In this document: one piece after another, positions 34,068 to 46,600 of the stretch
Layout: every line of letters begins with the position of its first letter
Numbering within the stretch: position 1 is the first letter of the stretch
Source: Cylindrodendrum hubeiense
Lineage: Eukaryota > Ascomycota > Sordariomycetes > Hypocreales > Nectriaceae
Direction: 5' to 3'
Assembly: GCA_014621425.1 (NCBI GenBank)
Contig: JAANBB010000036.1
Coordinates: forward strand, 62,001-126,000
DNA length: 64,000 nucleotides
The notes under the pieces: model-generated
Told to the model about the DNA's origin: nothing
Databases searched by the model: none
The model's input: only the letters and a program-made list of their open reading frames with translations
Program-made: the position numbers and the translations under genes

Positions 34068-35233
34068 TCACGATTTCTCAGCTTCAGCGAATTGCTCAGT
34101 CAAAGGCTTCAAACTCTCTTCCAGGGTCACCCAACCTGGCCTGCCGAGCCGACGAATCAACTCAGTCCCTCTTTGATTGTCAATCTTACCCGTATCCTGG
34201 GCAAGATTGGGGATATCAGCTGGGAAGCTCCTGTCTGGGTGAAGTTGGCGGAATGCACTGAGAATGTCGTTAAGGTTGAAGCGACCCGCATATGAAATCA
34301 ACCGCTCCCCTTGAACGTCTGGGAATAGGAGAGAAACGATGTGCATTCGTGTAATATCCACCACATCCGTGAACCACTCTACGCGTTTATCAGTTCTAGA
34401 GCGGTAACGACGAGGAATAAACTTACGAGCTGGAAACATGTAGACCAGTTCTTGGGCCAAATGACCTTCCCAGATGGGCCTGAGAAGCCCAACTGTGGTG
34501 GGGAAGCCCTGGTGTTGAGGCTGCAGTACCTGACCGAGAGCAGCATTTGGTACAACTATCCTAATCAGCATTTGACAGTTATAGAGGGTCGGGTAAGTGG
34601 AAACAAACCTGAGTTTAGAACAAAATTAGGCTTCTCCTCTTTGTACCACTTCCATAGCGCCTTCTCTGCCTTTGTTTTTGCGGCAGAATAAGCGAGATAT
34701 CCTCCAGCTGGCCCTTGGGGACCTTTTCCAGAGTACGAAATAGCCACAGCCTCCTCGTTGTACGTGTCCTGGTTTACCACGTACTCTTTGCCGGGCTTGG
34801 GAATCGCCGCTGCACCAGCCGAGGACGTGTACACAAAGCGGATAACAGAAGGAGACTTTGCAGCGGATCGGGCAATACTAAGGGTCGTAGCGACATTGAT
34901 TGGAACGACGTTATCTGGATTCGGATCCAAGTTGGTGATGGCAAGGGTGTGAACCACGCCATGGACACCTTTCAATGCCTCGTCAAAGGCCCCATCAGTC
35001 GTAATGTCCGGGACTTCAACAAGAGTGAAACGATCAGCTCCATATGTGGCATCAAAGTGGGACTGGAGCCAGCCGGTTCGAGAAGCATCACGGACAGTAC
35101 CACGGACGCGGTAGCCCGCAACTAGGAGCTGATCCACAATGTGGCTAGCAATGAAGCCATTAGCTCCAGAGACAGCAACAATGCTATCAGACGAGAGTGC
35201 AGGGTTTTCAATATTAAGAGAAGTAGCTGCCAT
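34068..35233 (-). CDS. NAD(P)-dependent extended SDR reductase (dihydroflavonol-reductase-like)
   Basis: Model: complement(join(34068..34378, 34427..34560, 34605..35233)), 357 residues. The second intron (34379..34426) is canonical GTAAGT to GTAG. The first junction is uncertain. The better-looking donor GTTTGT at 34608 would leave a one-base phase error, while a GTTTCC donor at 34604 keeps the frame. Motifs: VSGANGFIASHIVDQLLVAGYRVRG (nucleotide-binding GxxGxxA near residue 22), DITTDGAF, YTSSAGAAA with the active-site Ser, and YSAAKTKAEKALW with the YxxxK pair near 181. Substrate-binding C-terminal part: GHLAQELVYMFPA and WFTDVVDITRMHIVS. Relatives reduce ketones or aldehydes of varied secondary metabolites; the substrate is unknown. 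It sits between the two copies of the 0.28-kb repeat. Confidence 0.82.
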
Positions 35234-36921
35234 TTTGATTGTAAAATTGTAGAAGACAAAGGTGTTCAACTGGAATTCTACATATTCGGCCTTAGAGGTC
35301 AAAATCGCGAATACTTATGATTGATCTCTCGCGTGTACGACAAATAACGGCATGCCTAAAAGCTAAACCCGATTTGCCCTTTACCAGGGGCTCGGACAAG
35401 TGTGAAGTGCGAGGTCCGAGTCTCAATGGCTGTGACGTTGAGGGGGAGTTTCGGGGCGCGGGATTCTCGGGTTCCGTTTTCTGAAGCAGACAGCCCTGGA
35501 TTTCCATTTCACAAAAGCCGACCAACTCCTGGGATAAATATATAAACGGTTTAAGCTAGCTCTGTCTCGTATGGTAGGATAAAGTCAACCTCAAACGTTT
35601 GGATTGGTTCTGCTCGAAAATCTCGAACGGGAATTGGTTTCAACAACGAATGATGGGGTCGTAATTAGCGGTCGCTTGAGACACGAGTTTCTCAAGCCCA
35701 CGCCTAATTCCCCGCCCTTCATCCAACTTGGCTCGATCGAATACCCTCTATTGGAGCAATTAGCGAGGACGGTGAATACAAGGACGCAGCATCCTCCAAT
35801 CTGCAAGCAGCCTATATACCAGGTATCCTGGAGTTTGTTACCTGAGACAGAGGCAAGCATATTGGCCATGTAGTACATAGTGAGAGAGTCAAACACAAGA
35901 GCGTATTGGTAGGCCAAGAGCTGGCATGCTTTCCGCATTTGGAAGACGAGTGCATATGTGAGACCCGTCAAATAGATACCTTGGCTCAGTCAGAGAATTC
36001 TTCCTATTGCCTGGTAAGTGCCTTGCTAAGAGGGAGTCAGTCAGTTGCGTCAATCATTCAAGTCAGGCTCTAAATCTACGATTGACTCACGACATAGTGG
36101 AGTCTCCGTGGATTATTTTTTGGCAACAGTACCCTGTAAATAATCTCATCGCAGCATTTAGCCAACCAATAAAGACAATTTGTGGTACAATGCCGAAGAG
36201 ACCTAGCAAGACCTAGGCAAATTTCTGATCGATCAGCGTCAGTTTGACACTCACTTGGCTTGCTCAGACCTATCCACGCATGGACATACCTCGATTCCCG
36301 ATCTCTGCTATATCCGGATTCTCTTCAAAGTTAACTTCTCTTTGAATTGATTGTCCAATAACGTAAAAATCGGGTTCTTAAGAATTTAGGCCAGAGAGGT
36401 AACGAGACTGACGCCCGAAGGGTACAGTCAGGCGTGATGCCGATAGTTGTGTTCCTTGCCCGACGCGGCAACCCAGAGCTGGCGATACACCGCCTAGAGT
36501 TGATTATTAATGTCTGCTTAGACACCGCGCCCAATATGTCGGAACCCATCCCGAGTAACGATGTGAGCTTAACTTGATGGAGTTTGGGTGAGCCGGAAAC
36601 TTGACCAATAGCGCTTGTGCCTAGAGCCGTCGGAAGTTGAGGCTACAGTGCAAGGCCCCGCTGCGGAAAGATTAACCAATACTTTGAGAAGATATTGCCC
36701 TGGTCAACTCCACCACGGAAAGGCTGATCAATTACGGACTTGCAAAATAGAGCGCTACGGCCGTGGATGCAGGTTGGTGTAAGCTACTGGCTAGTCAGCA
36801 AGAATATAATAAAACAAGTACACATTCCGACTTCGCTTGAATTTCATCATATCACATCAAAGTCGGAGAGTCGGAGAGTCGAATCCTGTAATTCGTTGAC
36901 ATCCAAGCACGCGAATGCATC
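35234..36921. other. Intergenic with an unassigned coding-like fragment
   Basis: On the minus strand 35591-35971 a frame encodes hydrophobic helices (LTYALVFQMRKACQLLAYQ, then MYYMANMLASVS). It may be the remains of a membrane protein, but no family is recognised and no start or end can be set. The right part holds repeat copy B and the promoter of the MFS gene. Confidence 0.35.
36460..36735. repeat. Diverged repeat, copy B (less mutated)
   Basis: Counterpart of 33720-34000, with higher GC content. Shared landmarks are CACCGCC near its start, GAGCTTAACTTGATGGAGTT and GTCGGAAGTTGAGG, and AAAGATTAACCAATACTTT. It ends about 190 bp before the MFS start codon. Confidence 0.7.
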
Positions 36922-38592
36922 ATGCACGATACTGGGCGCAAAGTACCTTCCGAGGACCTTGAGCAGGCAGCGGAAGGATACGGAGCTACTCCTTTCGCGG
37001 TATCAGATGCCGACAGTCGGGACTGGGACCCGACGAAGCTATCATGGGTACGCTGAGAAACACAATGAGGATGCTGAGACGGAAGAGGAAAACACTGACA
37101 ATCACCTGCGTAGCCTCGTAAACTGCACGTTTTAATGGCGGGTATAATCTGCTCCTTCAACGGCAGCGTCGCAACTTCAATCTCATCCGGCGCCCTGGAC
37201 GCCATTGCCGAGCACTTTTCAGTCACCCAGCGGGTGCAGCTGACACTCCTCAATTCGCTCACCATGGTCGGCTTCGTGCTGGGCCCTCCCTTTTTCGGAC
37301 CTATGAGCGAGTATATCGGCCGTCGCCCTGTTCTTATCGGCTCATTCCTCGGCTACCTTGTCTTCACGCTGGCCTGCTCATGGGCGCCGAACTACGCCGC
37401 GCTGCTGGTCTTCCGCCTTCTGTGTGGGATCAATGCCGCCGCGCCCTTGTCGGTCGTCAATGGCCTCTGCGCGGACATCCTCGACAATCCATCCCAGCGC
37501 GGTATCGCTATCGCGATCGTCTTCGCCGCAAATACTATCGGGGCAGTTATTGCCCCCACCATTTCCGGGTTTGCGTCCGAACTCTCCTGGAGGTGGCCAT
37601 TTTGGATTGCCTGTTTGATTGCAGCACCTGGCCTTGTCCTAGTCCCCACAATGCCAGAAACCTACGCCCCTGTGCTTCAAAATCAATTTATCCACAAACA
37701 AATAAAAGACAGCAATGGTTTGGGTGAAGCGTCCTTGGCTCAGATTCATTCATTTGACTCCCGCAAAATCTTTCTACGGCCACTCACTCTGATGATAACA
37801 GAGCCGATTCTACTATTTTCGTCTATTTACCTAGCTCTAGCATATGCTGTTCTGTATCTCATATTCCAAGCATATCCAATCATATTTCAGGGTGTGTACT
37901 CTATACCACAGCTAAATTGAAAAGTCTCTAACCTTGCATAGATCATTACGGCCTCTCTCCTGGAATGGCAGGACTCGCATATCTCCCATGTAAGTTAATG
38001 CCGAGTTTGTGAATTTACTATAGCTAACGGCATACAGTTGTTATTGGAACCATTCTCGCTTTGTTTGGCTTCCTTACTTTCAATTGGTGGCACTCTCGGT
38101 CAGCTGAAGCTGGGAAACCGTGGGCTAAGCGTGAGATATATCGCCGCTTGCCTGTTGCCTGCGTTGCATCTCCATGGTTTGTTTCCTGTCTTCTTTTCAT
38201 CTTGAAATGCAATGCTGACACTTCATAGTCTTGTCATCTCACTGTTTTGGCTGGGCTGGACGGTGTGGGACTCGGTCTCTCCCGTTGTGCCCGCTTTTGG
38301 TGGCCTTTTCTTCGGCATTGGCTTCCAGCTGCTATTTATCAGCATGTTGAACTTTATTACTGATGTTTTCCGCCAACACTCAGCGTCAGCTCATGCTGGT
38401 GCTAGCTGCCTGCGATCTATTGGCGCAATTCTTGTTCCGCTGGCGGCAGATTCCATGTACCGGGATCTCGGTATTCACTGGGCCCCATCCGTTCTCGGTT
38501 TCATCTCACTAGCTATGGGTGTTATTCCGTTTGTATTTATCCGCTATGGTGAGACCTTAACTCGTAGGAGCCAATATGCGCATGGTATTTAG
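36922..38592 (+). CDS. MFS transporter, DHA1 multidrug/polyamine type
   Basis: Five exons: join(36922..37047, 37114..37891, 37942..37989, 38038..38176, 38229..38592), 484 residues. Joining exon 1 to 2 yields DPTKLSWPRKLHVLMAGIIC, the usual entry to helix 1. About twelve membrane helices follow. Motif A between helices 2 and 3 reads GPMSEYIGRRPVLIGSFLGY; helix 4 contains FRLLCGINAAAPLSVVNGL. The central loop contains MPETYAPVL. Exons 3-5 continue HYGLSPGMAGLAYLP and FWLGWTVWDSVSPVVPAFGG. This type exports drugs, toxins or polyamines across the plasma membrane by proton antiport; the substrate here is unknown. It lies beside a Zn2Cys6 regulator and a PDR transporter, so the block may be an efflux module. 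Confidence 0.88.
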
Positions 38593-39619
38593 GAAGTTTG
38601 TGCGGGCGTCAGCATCAAGCTTAGTCGGTCTCTACTCAATACATTAGTCCCCTAGGAATAATCATGGGGATGTATATTGCTTTTGCATTTATTTTGATTT
38701 TATAAGGCACTTCAGTATGGCCAATTCTCCGACATCCCTTTCGCGTCTTCGTAGAAGGGCAAGCCTCAAGCCCACTCCCTCCCGGAGTCGCAGTTAATTC
38801 AGTACCGCATAATCAGACATCTGAACTCATACAGGAGAAAATTGACAAGAATCATCACTCGAGAGACAATAATTCATTGCAGTGAATAGATGCGCAATCA
38901 TCAATAGATTGGAGAGAAAGCCAAAGACGAGGAGAATTACCTCCATACCTAGACCCTCAATCGCTGCTACCGCCAAGCTCCAACCCCACGTGGGAGCTAA
39001 CACCTGGCCCACATCCGCACTACAAGCACTACCACCCACAACTACAGCCACGACCGCCACTATACCTACCCTGTACTTTCACGACGCCGAATTTCGGGAC
39101 AGCCTAAAAAGGAGACAGAGAGAAGAAGTACTCACATCGAGCAAGGGGGTTTTATATTTATTAGTAGTATATTACCTTGTTTCTTCTGTGTTTTCTTTAA
39201 TATATAATCAATAAAATAAATGATCAATGATGTTGGCGTTATCTAGACTCTCATTTTATTCACATTTCGTTGTTTTCTTCGTACTTTTCGTTCAGAGTTA
39301 GTTTGCGACTACATTCACGTTACTCCTCGGCATAGACAGTCACGTAAATCCACTACGCTCAGAGCTACTATTAACCAAGGTTCGACACAAAATATTAGCA
39401 AAGATTATCTAGCATGTGTAAATACGATTTGATCGAATTTAGGTACTGTTGTAACTCCAACCAAGGACCACTCTCCTTGAGGAACCGTCTATCCGTCTAT
39501 CCGTCTATCCTAGCCTACTACGATGTCGAAAGCGCCCTTAAACGCAGCTGGGTATCTATCTGCTACCCAAACCCAAAACTCCGACGTCATACAACTCGTT
39601 CCACTACATCATTCGTGTC
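38593..39619. other. Intergenic between convergent genes
   Basis: This lies between the 3' ends of the MFS gene and the regulator. It includes three copies of an 8-bp CCGTCTAT unit at about 39485-39510. Open frames around 38830-39210 on both strands have no known domain and are not called. Confidence 0.4.
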
Positions 39620-42027
39620 TTACATGTTCGGGGTGCCCTGCTGTACCTGGTCTTGCTCAATCATTGCTTTGGAGATGGCGCGGTGTGAGAGCCGTATAAG
39701 CTCAGCCACGAAGTCATTTACCAGCTTCAAGTGGCTAAGCTCGTAGGGTGTCATCCTGCGGACTGGCATACTTCTGACGAGATCTGCGGCTCCACTGAGA
39801 AGATCTATGTCTGATTCAGCTTGAGGGTCAAGCGGGTACATGAGAATATTGAGAAAGAGGGACACGATGGCAGACATGGGATAAAACACGATAATCCTGG
39901 AATTTCAGGTATTAGCAATCGGATGCAATGTAGGCTGAATATTTCAATGGGGCTTTGGTGCAGATAAAGAAGGGCTTGGAGGAACTTAGACATAGATAGG
40001 GCCGATTACTCACCAGAATGCCTCGCCTGCTAGCCCACTGACTGCTGCCTTCAAGAAGATCAGAGTCGAACGGCTTGCTTCTAAAGAGAGAGCGATGCTG
40101 GATCGAATGCCACCGTTCCAGTCGACTTCATTAGACCCATTTTCGGGCTGCATTGCAAAGCATCTCCCACTTGCCCTGTGGATTGTTGTCATGAGATGGT
40201 GATACTCGACGTTCAACCCGATATGACGCATGCTCCGGGGGAGCGCCATATTCGAGGGCAAGACTTTTGAGTTATGAGTTATTGAGAGCGAAGGTCGGAA
40301 GTCTGGTGGGATAGATAGCCTCCAGCTCTCAAGCTCGTCATCGAGCTCTCGGATATCACGCAGCAGCTCGGCGTCTGATTTCTTTAGAGCTTGTGCTGAG
40401 TATAGCATACGGCATGTTTTGTCCTTCAGATGACTCAAGCGTGGATCACCAGGCAGATGAGGAGTGAGCGATTCATGGCTGACAGAAGAAGCATCTTTGT
40501 CCTCATTTAGATCCGGCAAGTAGAAGTAACAGTTGATGTAGTTGTCAGGTAGAGTGAGGTCGCAGTAGTCATCCGACATCAGAGGTGGTTGACCAGTACG
40601 AAGAGCGATGTCCTTGTCGAAAATGTAGCACAGCCAGAACAACATGCGCAGCTGGCGAGCTTCTCTTTCCTTCCGGGTTGCTTCAGCGCCGAAAGATTTG
40701 ATCGGCTGATAGACATGTCCACCGAGCATGAAAACAATACGACAAGCAATTGCATGCAGCATCGTGGCTGATTGCAACCGGCCTGAAAATGTCTGGTGCA
40801 TATGCTGGGAGTGATGTTAACTTTGAATTGTTATTGGAAGGTGAATGTTGGTTGCGAAGTCAACTTACCAACATGAAGACGGTCTGAAGGCTCAGGATGC
40901 TTGAGTCTTCAAAAACATCCGATAGCAAATAATGCGCCTTGATAGCACATTCATCGCCGTCTATGAAAGGAACCTGTCCCGTTTCAGATGCTGGAAACAT
41001 GACCATTATAGAGACGAAAGCAAAGACACAACTTTTGGCGCTGATTCTTTCGAGAGATGGTGGTCCATCGTAAGGTTCGTATGCTAATGCCATGGTTTCT
41101 TCAAAGAGGATCCGGTCGATAACGGGAAAGACAAGTCGAAATGCTGAGTTGCAAAAGACGTTGAGAATCTGTTCCACAACGCTCCTGTCAGGCAGCTCGT
41201 GGAGTTCGCTTTCAGATCTGTAAAAGTGGGCGGGCGAGAGAGCAGGAGGGAGTGCTCGAGATTGATAGCCGCGGTGAAATTTATTGAATGAGACATCCTC
41301 GCCGGTCCTCAATGAGATCCAGTTTTGGCCTTCCTCGGAGAGAACGGGCATGCCGTTGTGAGAGCTGACTTGGCCGAGATGATGCCCTGCAAAGTGAATA
41401 TGGCCAAAGGAGACGCTACTGGTGAAGTGACTGTTCGGCGTGGAAGTAAACGGCGTGGAAGTAAAAGGCGATCGGCTCGCGTCATAGGCGGCAAATTGTT
41501 CTCCCAGATTCGCGGGGTGCCTGGGTGCTGGGTCCCTGGGTTGAGGATCACTGGGTTTAGGATCCCTGGTTTGGGGGTCACTGACTCGAGGCTGCTTGGC
41601 TCGAGAGCGTGTGTTAATTGAAGGATTTAAGGTGAACGAAGGTGGTGTTGAAACCGAGGACGTGGCCGAAGATGTGGTGATTGCGCTGATGGCCTCATGG
41701 TTCGCGATGGTGTTTTTCAGCGCGTCTTCGATGCGTTCTAGTCTCTCAGACAGGCTCTGTTCGGAACTCAACTTGGTTCTGGGTTAAAAGAAACGGCGGA
41801 ATGCACGTTAGACTGATTCACCTGGCAAGTGGATTTTACACTGAAAAAGAAATAGTTCAGATAGATGGAACTCACTTTGGTCGTGTGTGCTTTTTCCTCC
41901 CCCTCACGCGATTGAAGGTGCATGCGAGGCCATGATGATCACACCAATTGCAGGGGGCATCCGCACTGGTTGAATCACATTGAATTTTCCTGCGATGACA
42001 GGCGTCGCATGCGCGCTTCTGCGCCAT
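39620..42027 (-). CDS. Zn2Cys6 transcription factor with fungal-specific TF domain
   Basis: Four exons: complement(join(39620..39896, 40014..40804, 40869..41778, 41876..42027)), 709 residues; an in-frame ATG at 42039 could add four. Residues ~7-36 hold the cluster ACDACHRRKIQC then APCNWCDHHGLAC (C-x2-C-x6-C-x8-C-x2-C-x6-C). A leucine/heptad stretch SLSERLERIEDALKN follows as a likely dimerisation coil. A low-complexity segment with repeated RDPKPSDPQ-type units comes next. The fungal_trans domain then runs through YLLSDVFEDSSILSLQTVFM, ATMLHAIACRIVFMLGG, REREARQLRMLFWLCYIFDK and ALRTGQPPLM. The start faces the ABC transporter start across about 1.6 kb, making that gene the natural candidate target. 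Confidence 0.9.
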
Positions 42028-42039
42028 GGCACTTCGCAT

Positions 42040-43627
42040 ACTAGCCAGTCTCCCGATTAAGTAAGAGTTCCGTTGGCAATCTGGGACCGACAGAGGCCTT
42101 GGGGCTCCTTTTGTCAGCGCTGTACGGCCAGTGTAAGTGCCGAGACGCCTACGCGATCGGAGACGGGAAGTCGCGACGGCCGGAGATAGTGCAGGTCGTC
42201 GGGGGGGTGGACGAATGCCGTTGACACAAGGCCGATGTGTGAGCGGGGCGAAACGACGTCGCAGGGAGGGAGTTCAGTGCTTCGTCAGTGTCTCGTAGGC
42301 GCAGTCCACGCACAGGGTCTGCACGCTGGATTTGAACGCTGAGGACACCCTGGAGCCTACAGACTCGGAAGATGTGGACTTGACAGAAGCCCGAGACGGA
42401 AGAAAATGTCAATCGCCGAGGACGGATCCCGCGGGCGACGTGTGGTGGTGAACAGCCATCGTGGTGGTGTACGGCGGCCCGCTGACTCAGCGGCAGTTTG
42501 CCCAAAGAGGGTAGCGCTGGTGTCGTCACAGCCGTCCATGACGCCTGGGCCTGGGGCTGCCCCACTGGAGGAGGCTCCTTTACGGGGCTGTGAGGCTCCC
42601 TAAAGCGCCCTTGCGCACTGCTAAACGAGTGGGCGTCAGGCGCTACCCGCAGCTTAATCAGTGCTGGCGGGCGGGAGGCCACGCTACCCCCGGCGCAGTG
42701 GGGCCCTGCGTATTGACAGTCGGAGATCTGGCGGCGTTTTGAAAGTCCAAAACCCCGCTTAGTCACCCTCCACGCTCTCTCGCACTCGCACCCCAGCTTC
42801 TTCTTTCAGGCAGACCCTGACTGTTATTGATCCGTTGGCTCCTTCTCCAATGCTTCCCCAAATCACGGACGTCATGACGGCATTTTCGGACATGGGTCAC
42901 GCCGACTCTCCAGTCCGCCCCGGAGCTATGCAGTAATCGCGAATCGCGAGCTGACCCAGGCTTTTGTCATCTCTCCCGTTCATCCCAACATTCAATGCGC
43001 CGAAGCCCCGGGTTGTCTCCACACTTGGCACCTTTGAGCGCGCTGAGGCAAATATTGCAGCTCTTTTGATAACATGTTAGCCGGATGGGGATGACGACAT
43101 CTCGAGCCTCGCGGTGACATGACCTGCAGCATGGTGGCTTTCCGGTTGTTGCCTTCCTACCTATGTAGTCTGTAGTCTGTAATCTCTAATCTGATCGTTG
43201 ACTAAGCGGCAGCAGCTCCGCCGTGCAAACGAATGCGAACCTCTCCACCACCAACAAAGCCATGTCATGTCGTTGGAGTGAGTCAACGCCCCGAGTGGGA
43301 CCCGTTGGACCCGCAAACCCGCAAACCGATCCTAGTCAATCTCGAATTGTGTGTCTCATTCCTCGTGGCAGGTTCGGCCACGCAGTCCGAGAAGTGCCGG
43401 CAGGGGTCTTTCGGACTCCTGGCAAGTCCGATGCAAATTCTCCCATGTTTGATAAATACGCCAAACCGCCACCCTGGCTATGAGACTTAGTTTAGAATCC
43501 AACTTCTTCAACTTCGTACACTCCTTTTCCAATTAATTACTCTGGTGACTTGTTTCCCTGGAGCATTTGACTAGGCGCCTGTGGCTACGTCTCTCCAGCC
43601 ACCTTGGAACGAGGCCCACCATCCATC
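42040..43627. promoter_or_regulatory. Divergent upstream region, regulator / ABC transporter
   Basis: These 1.6 kb separate two start codons. The open frames on both strands (such as 42149-42766) are arginine/proline-rich products of GC-rich DNA and have no domain. No binding site for the regulator can be assigned without experimental data. Confidence 0.4.
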
Positions 43628-46600
43628 ATGGACTCCGACGGTGATGGATCCCAGACCGTCTACGACCAGTCTGTCTTCCACGGTATCGAAAAGGACGACA
43701 ACGATTGGTCTCTAAAACCAAAGGTCGCCGCCTTCAAAGAGCGAGACGACTCTGGTGACCATCCCAGTCCTCGCGAACTGGGTGTTACTTGGCGCAATCT
43801 CAATGTTGAAGTCGTTAGCGCCGATGCCGCTATCCATGAGAATGTTTTCTCCCAATTCAACATTCCGAAACTCGTCAAAGAATCCCGACACAAGCCGCCG
43901 CTCAAGACAATCGTCGAAAACAGCCATGGTTGCGTCAAGCCTGGAGAGATGCTGCTTGTTCTCGGGCGGCCAGGCTCAGGATGCACAACCCTGTTGAACA
44001 TGCTCGCCAACAAGCGCAGTGGCTACGCCAGCGTCACCGGTGAAGTCAACTATGGATCTATGTCGGCTGACGAGGCGAAGCGATTCCGGGGTCAAATCGT
44101 CATGAACACCGAGGAAGAGCTGTTTTTCCCGGCGCTCACTGTCGGCCAGACCATGGACTTCGCTACCCGCCTCAAGCTCCCCTTCCACCTGCCCAAGGGC
44201 GTCACCTCCAAGGAAGAGCTCCGCACTGAGACCCGCGACTTCCTGCTGCAGTCCATGGGCATCGAACACACCATTGACACCAAGGTCGGAAACGCCTTTG
44301 TCCGAGGTGTGTCTGGTGGTGAACGAAAGCGTGTTTCCATCATTGAGACCCTGGCCACCCGCGCCTCGGTTTCCTGCTGGGATAACTCTACCAGAGGATT
44401 GGATGCCAGCACGTAAGTGACCGCCTATGCTACAAAGTCTATCTTGTTGATGCTAACTCCACCTAGCGCTCTGGAATACACCAAGGCTGTTCGAGCCTTG
44501 ACTGATGTCCTGGGTCTTTCTTCCATTGTCACTCTTTACCAAGCCGGAAACGGCATTTACAACCTTTTCGACAAGGTCCTTGTCCTCGACGAAGGAAAGC
44601 AGGTCTACTACGGTTCCATGAAGGAAGCCAGACCCTTCATGGAGAGCATGGGATTCATCTGCCAACACGGAGCCAACGTGGCTGATTACCTGACCGGTGT
44701 CACCGTCCCCACCGAGCGAGCCATCCGACCCGGATATGAGGATCGCTTCCCTCGCACCCCCGGCGCACTCCGCGCCGAGTACGAGAAGTCGCCGATCCAC
44801 CAGCGCATGATTGCCGAGTACGACTATCCAACCACGGAACTGGCCAAGGAGCGCACAAATGCTTTCCAGGCGGGTGTTGTGAACGAGAAAGACAAGAGCC
44901 TACCTGCTACGAGCTCCATGACAGTTGGCTTTGGCCACCAGGTCCTGGCTTGTATCAAGCGCCAGTACCAGATCTTGGCTGGTGACAAGGCTAGTTTCAT
45001 CATCAAACAGGTCTCCACCGTCGCCCAAGCCCTGATCGCTGGATCACTATTCTACAACGCACCCAACAACTCTGGTGGACTCTTCATCAAGTCCGGAGCC
45101 TGCTTCTTCGCCGTTCTCTTCAACTCTCTGCTATCCATGTCCGAGGTCACTGACTCTTTCACCGGACGTCCGGTCTTGATCAAGCACAAGGGCTTTGCCT
45201 ACTTCCACCCAGCTGCTTTCTGTCTTGCGCAGATCGCGGCTGATATCCCGGTCATCATATTTCAAGTGTCTATCTTCTCCATCATCCTGTACTTCATGGT
45301 TGGCTTGACCTCTTCAGCCGGTGCCTTCTTCACCTTCTGGGTTCTGCTAATTGCTATCACAATGGTTAGTTGGACATGCGTTACAACGCCTCCCTTGTCC
45401 AATACGACTATATACTGACCTGGAATATCTAGTGTATGACTGCAATGTTCCGAGCTGTAGGTGCCGCATTCAGTACCTTCGATGGCGCATCCAAGGTTTC
45501 TGGTTTCTTGATTTCCACCACTATCATGTATTCTGGATACATGATTCAGAAGCCGCAGATGCACGATTGGTTCGTTTGGATCTACTGGATCAACCCCATG
45601 TCCTATGCTTTCAACGCCCTGCTGTCCAACGAGTTCCACGACAAGATCATTCCTTGTATTGGCAACAACCTGGTCCCTAATGGCGGAGCGTTCGCCAACG
45701 CAGAAAGCCAGGGTTGTGCCGGTGTTGGTGGCGCCCATCCTGGCGTGTCATTCGTCACTGGAGATGATTACCTGTCGTCACTATCATACAGTCACTCCAC
45801 TCTCTGGAGGAACTTTGGTATTCTCTGGTGTTTCTGGATTTTGTTCGTTGCTATTACAGTCGTCGAGACCACTAGATGGAGAGCTTCTTCTGAAGACGGT
45901 CCTAGTCTGCTCATCCCCAGAGAGAATGCGCATATCACCAACTCCCTTCGTCAAGTTGATGAAGAGGGACAAGTTTCAGAGAAGAAGGCCATTGATGGTA
46001 ACAACGGGGCCGTGGTTGAGAATGATTCCGACACAAACTCGAATCAAGATCTCGTTCGCAACACCTCGGTCTTCACCTGGAAAAATCTCTCCTACGTCGT
46101 CAACACACCTACTGGAGAACGAACCTTGTTGGACAATGTTCAGGGTTGGGTCAAGCCTGGAATGCTGGGAGCTCTCATGGGATCCAGCGGTGCTGGAAAA
46201 ACCACACTGCTGGACGTTCTTGCCCAGCGCAAGACAGACGGCACGATTCACGGTTCTATCATGGTCGATGGTCGCCCCTTGCCGGTATCCTTCCAGCGAT
46301 CCGCAGGTTACTGCGAGCAACTTGATGTCCATGAACCTTATGCCACTGTTCGGGAAGCCCTCGAGTTCTCCGCCCTCCTGCGCCAAAGCCGAGAGACGCC
46401 TCGAGCGGACAAGCTCAAATACGTCGACACCATTATTGATCTCCTTGAACTTCACGACCTGGCTGACACACTCATTGGCGATGTTGGCGCTGGTTTAAGT
46501 GTTGAGCAACGCAAGCGTGTCACGATTGGTGTCGAGTTGGTCTCCAAGCCTAGCATCTTGATCTTCCTCGACGAGCCCACTTCCGGTCTGGACGGTCAAT

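Noticed and set aside
42149..42766. 205-codon minus-strand frame upstream of the ABC transporter
   Set aside because: No family motif, compositionally like GC-rich intergenic DNA, and it lies in the divergent promoter region.
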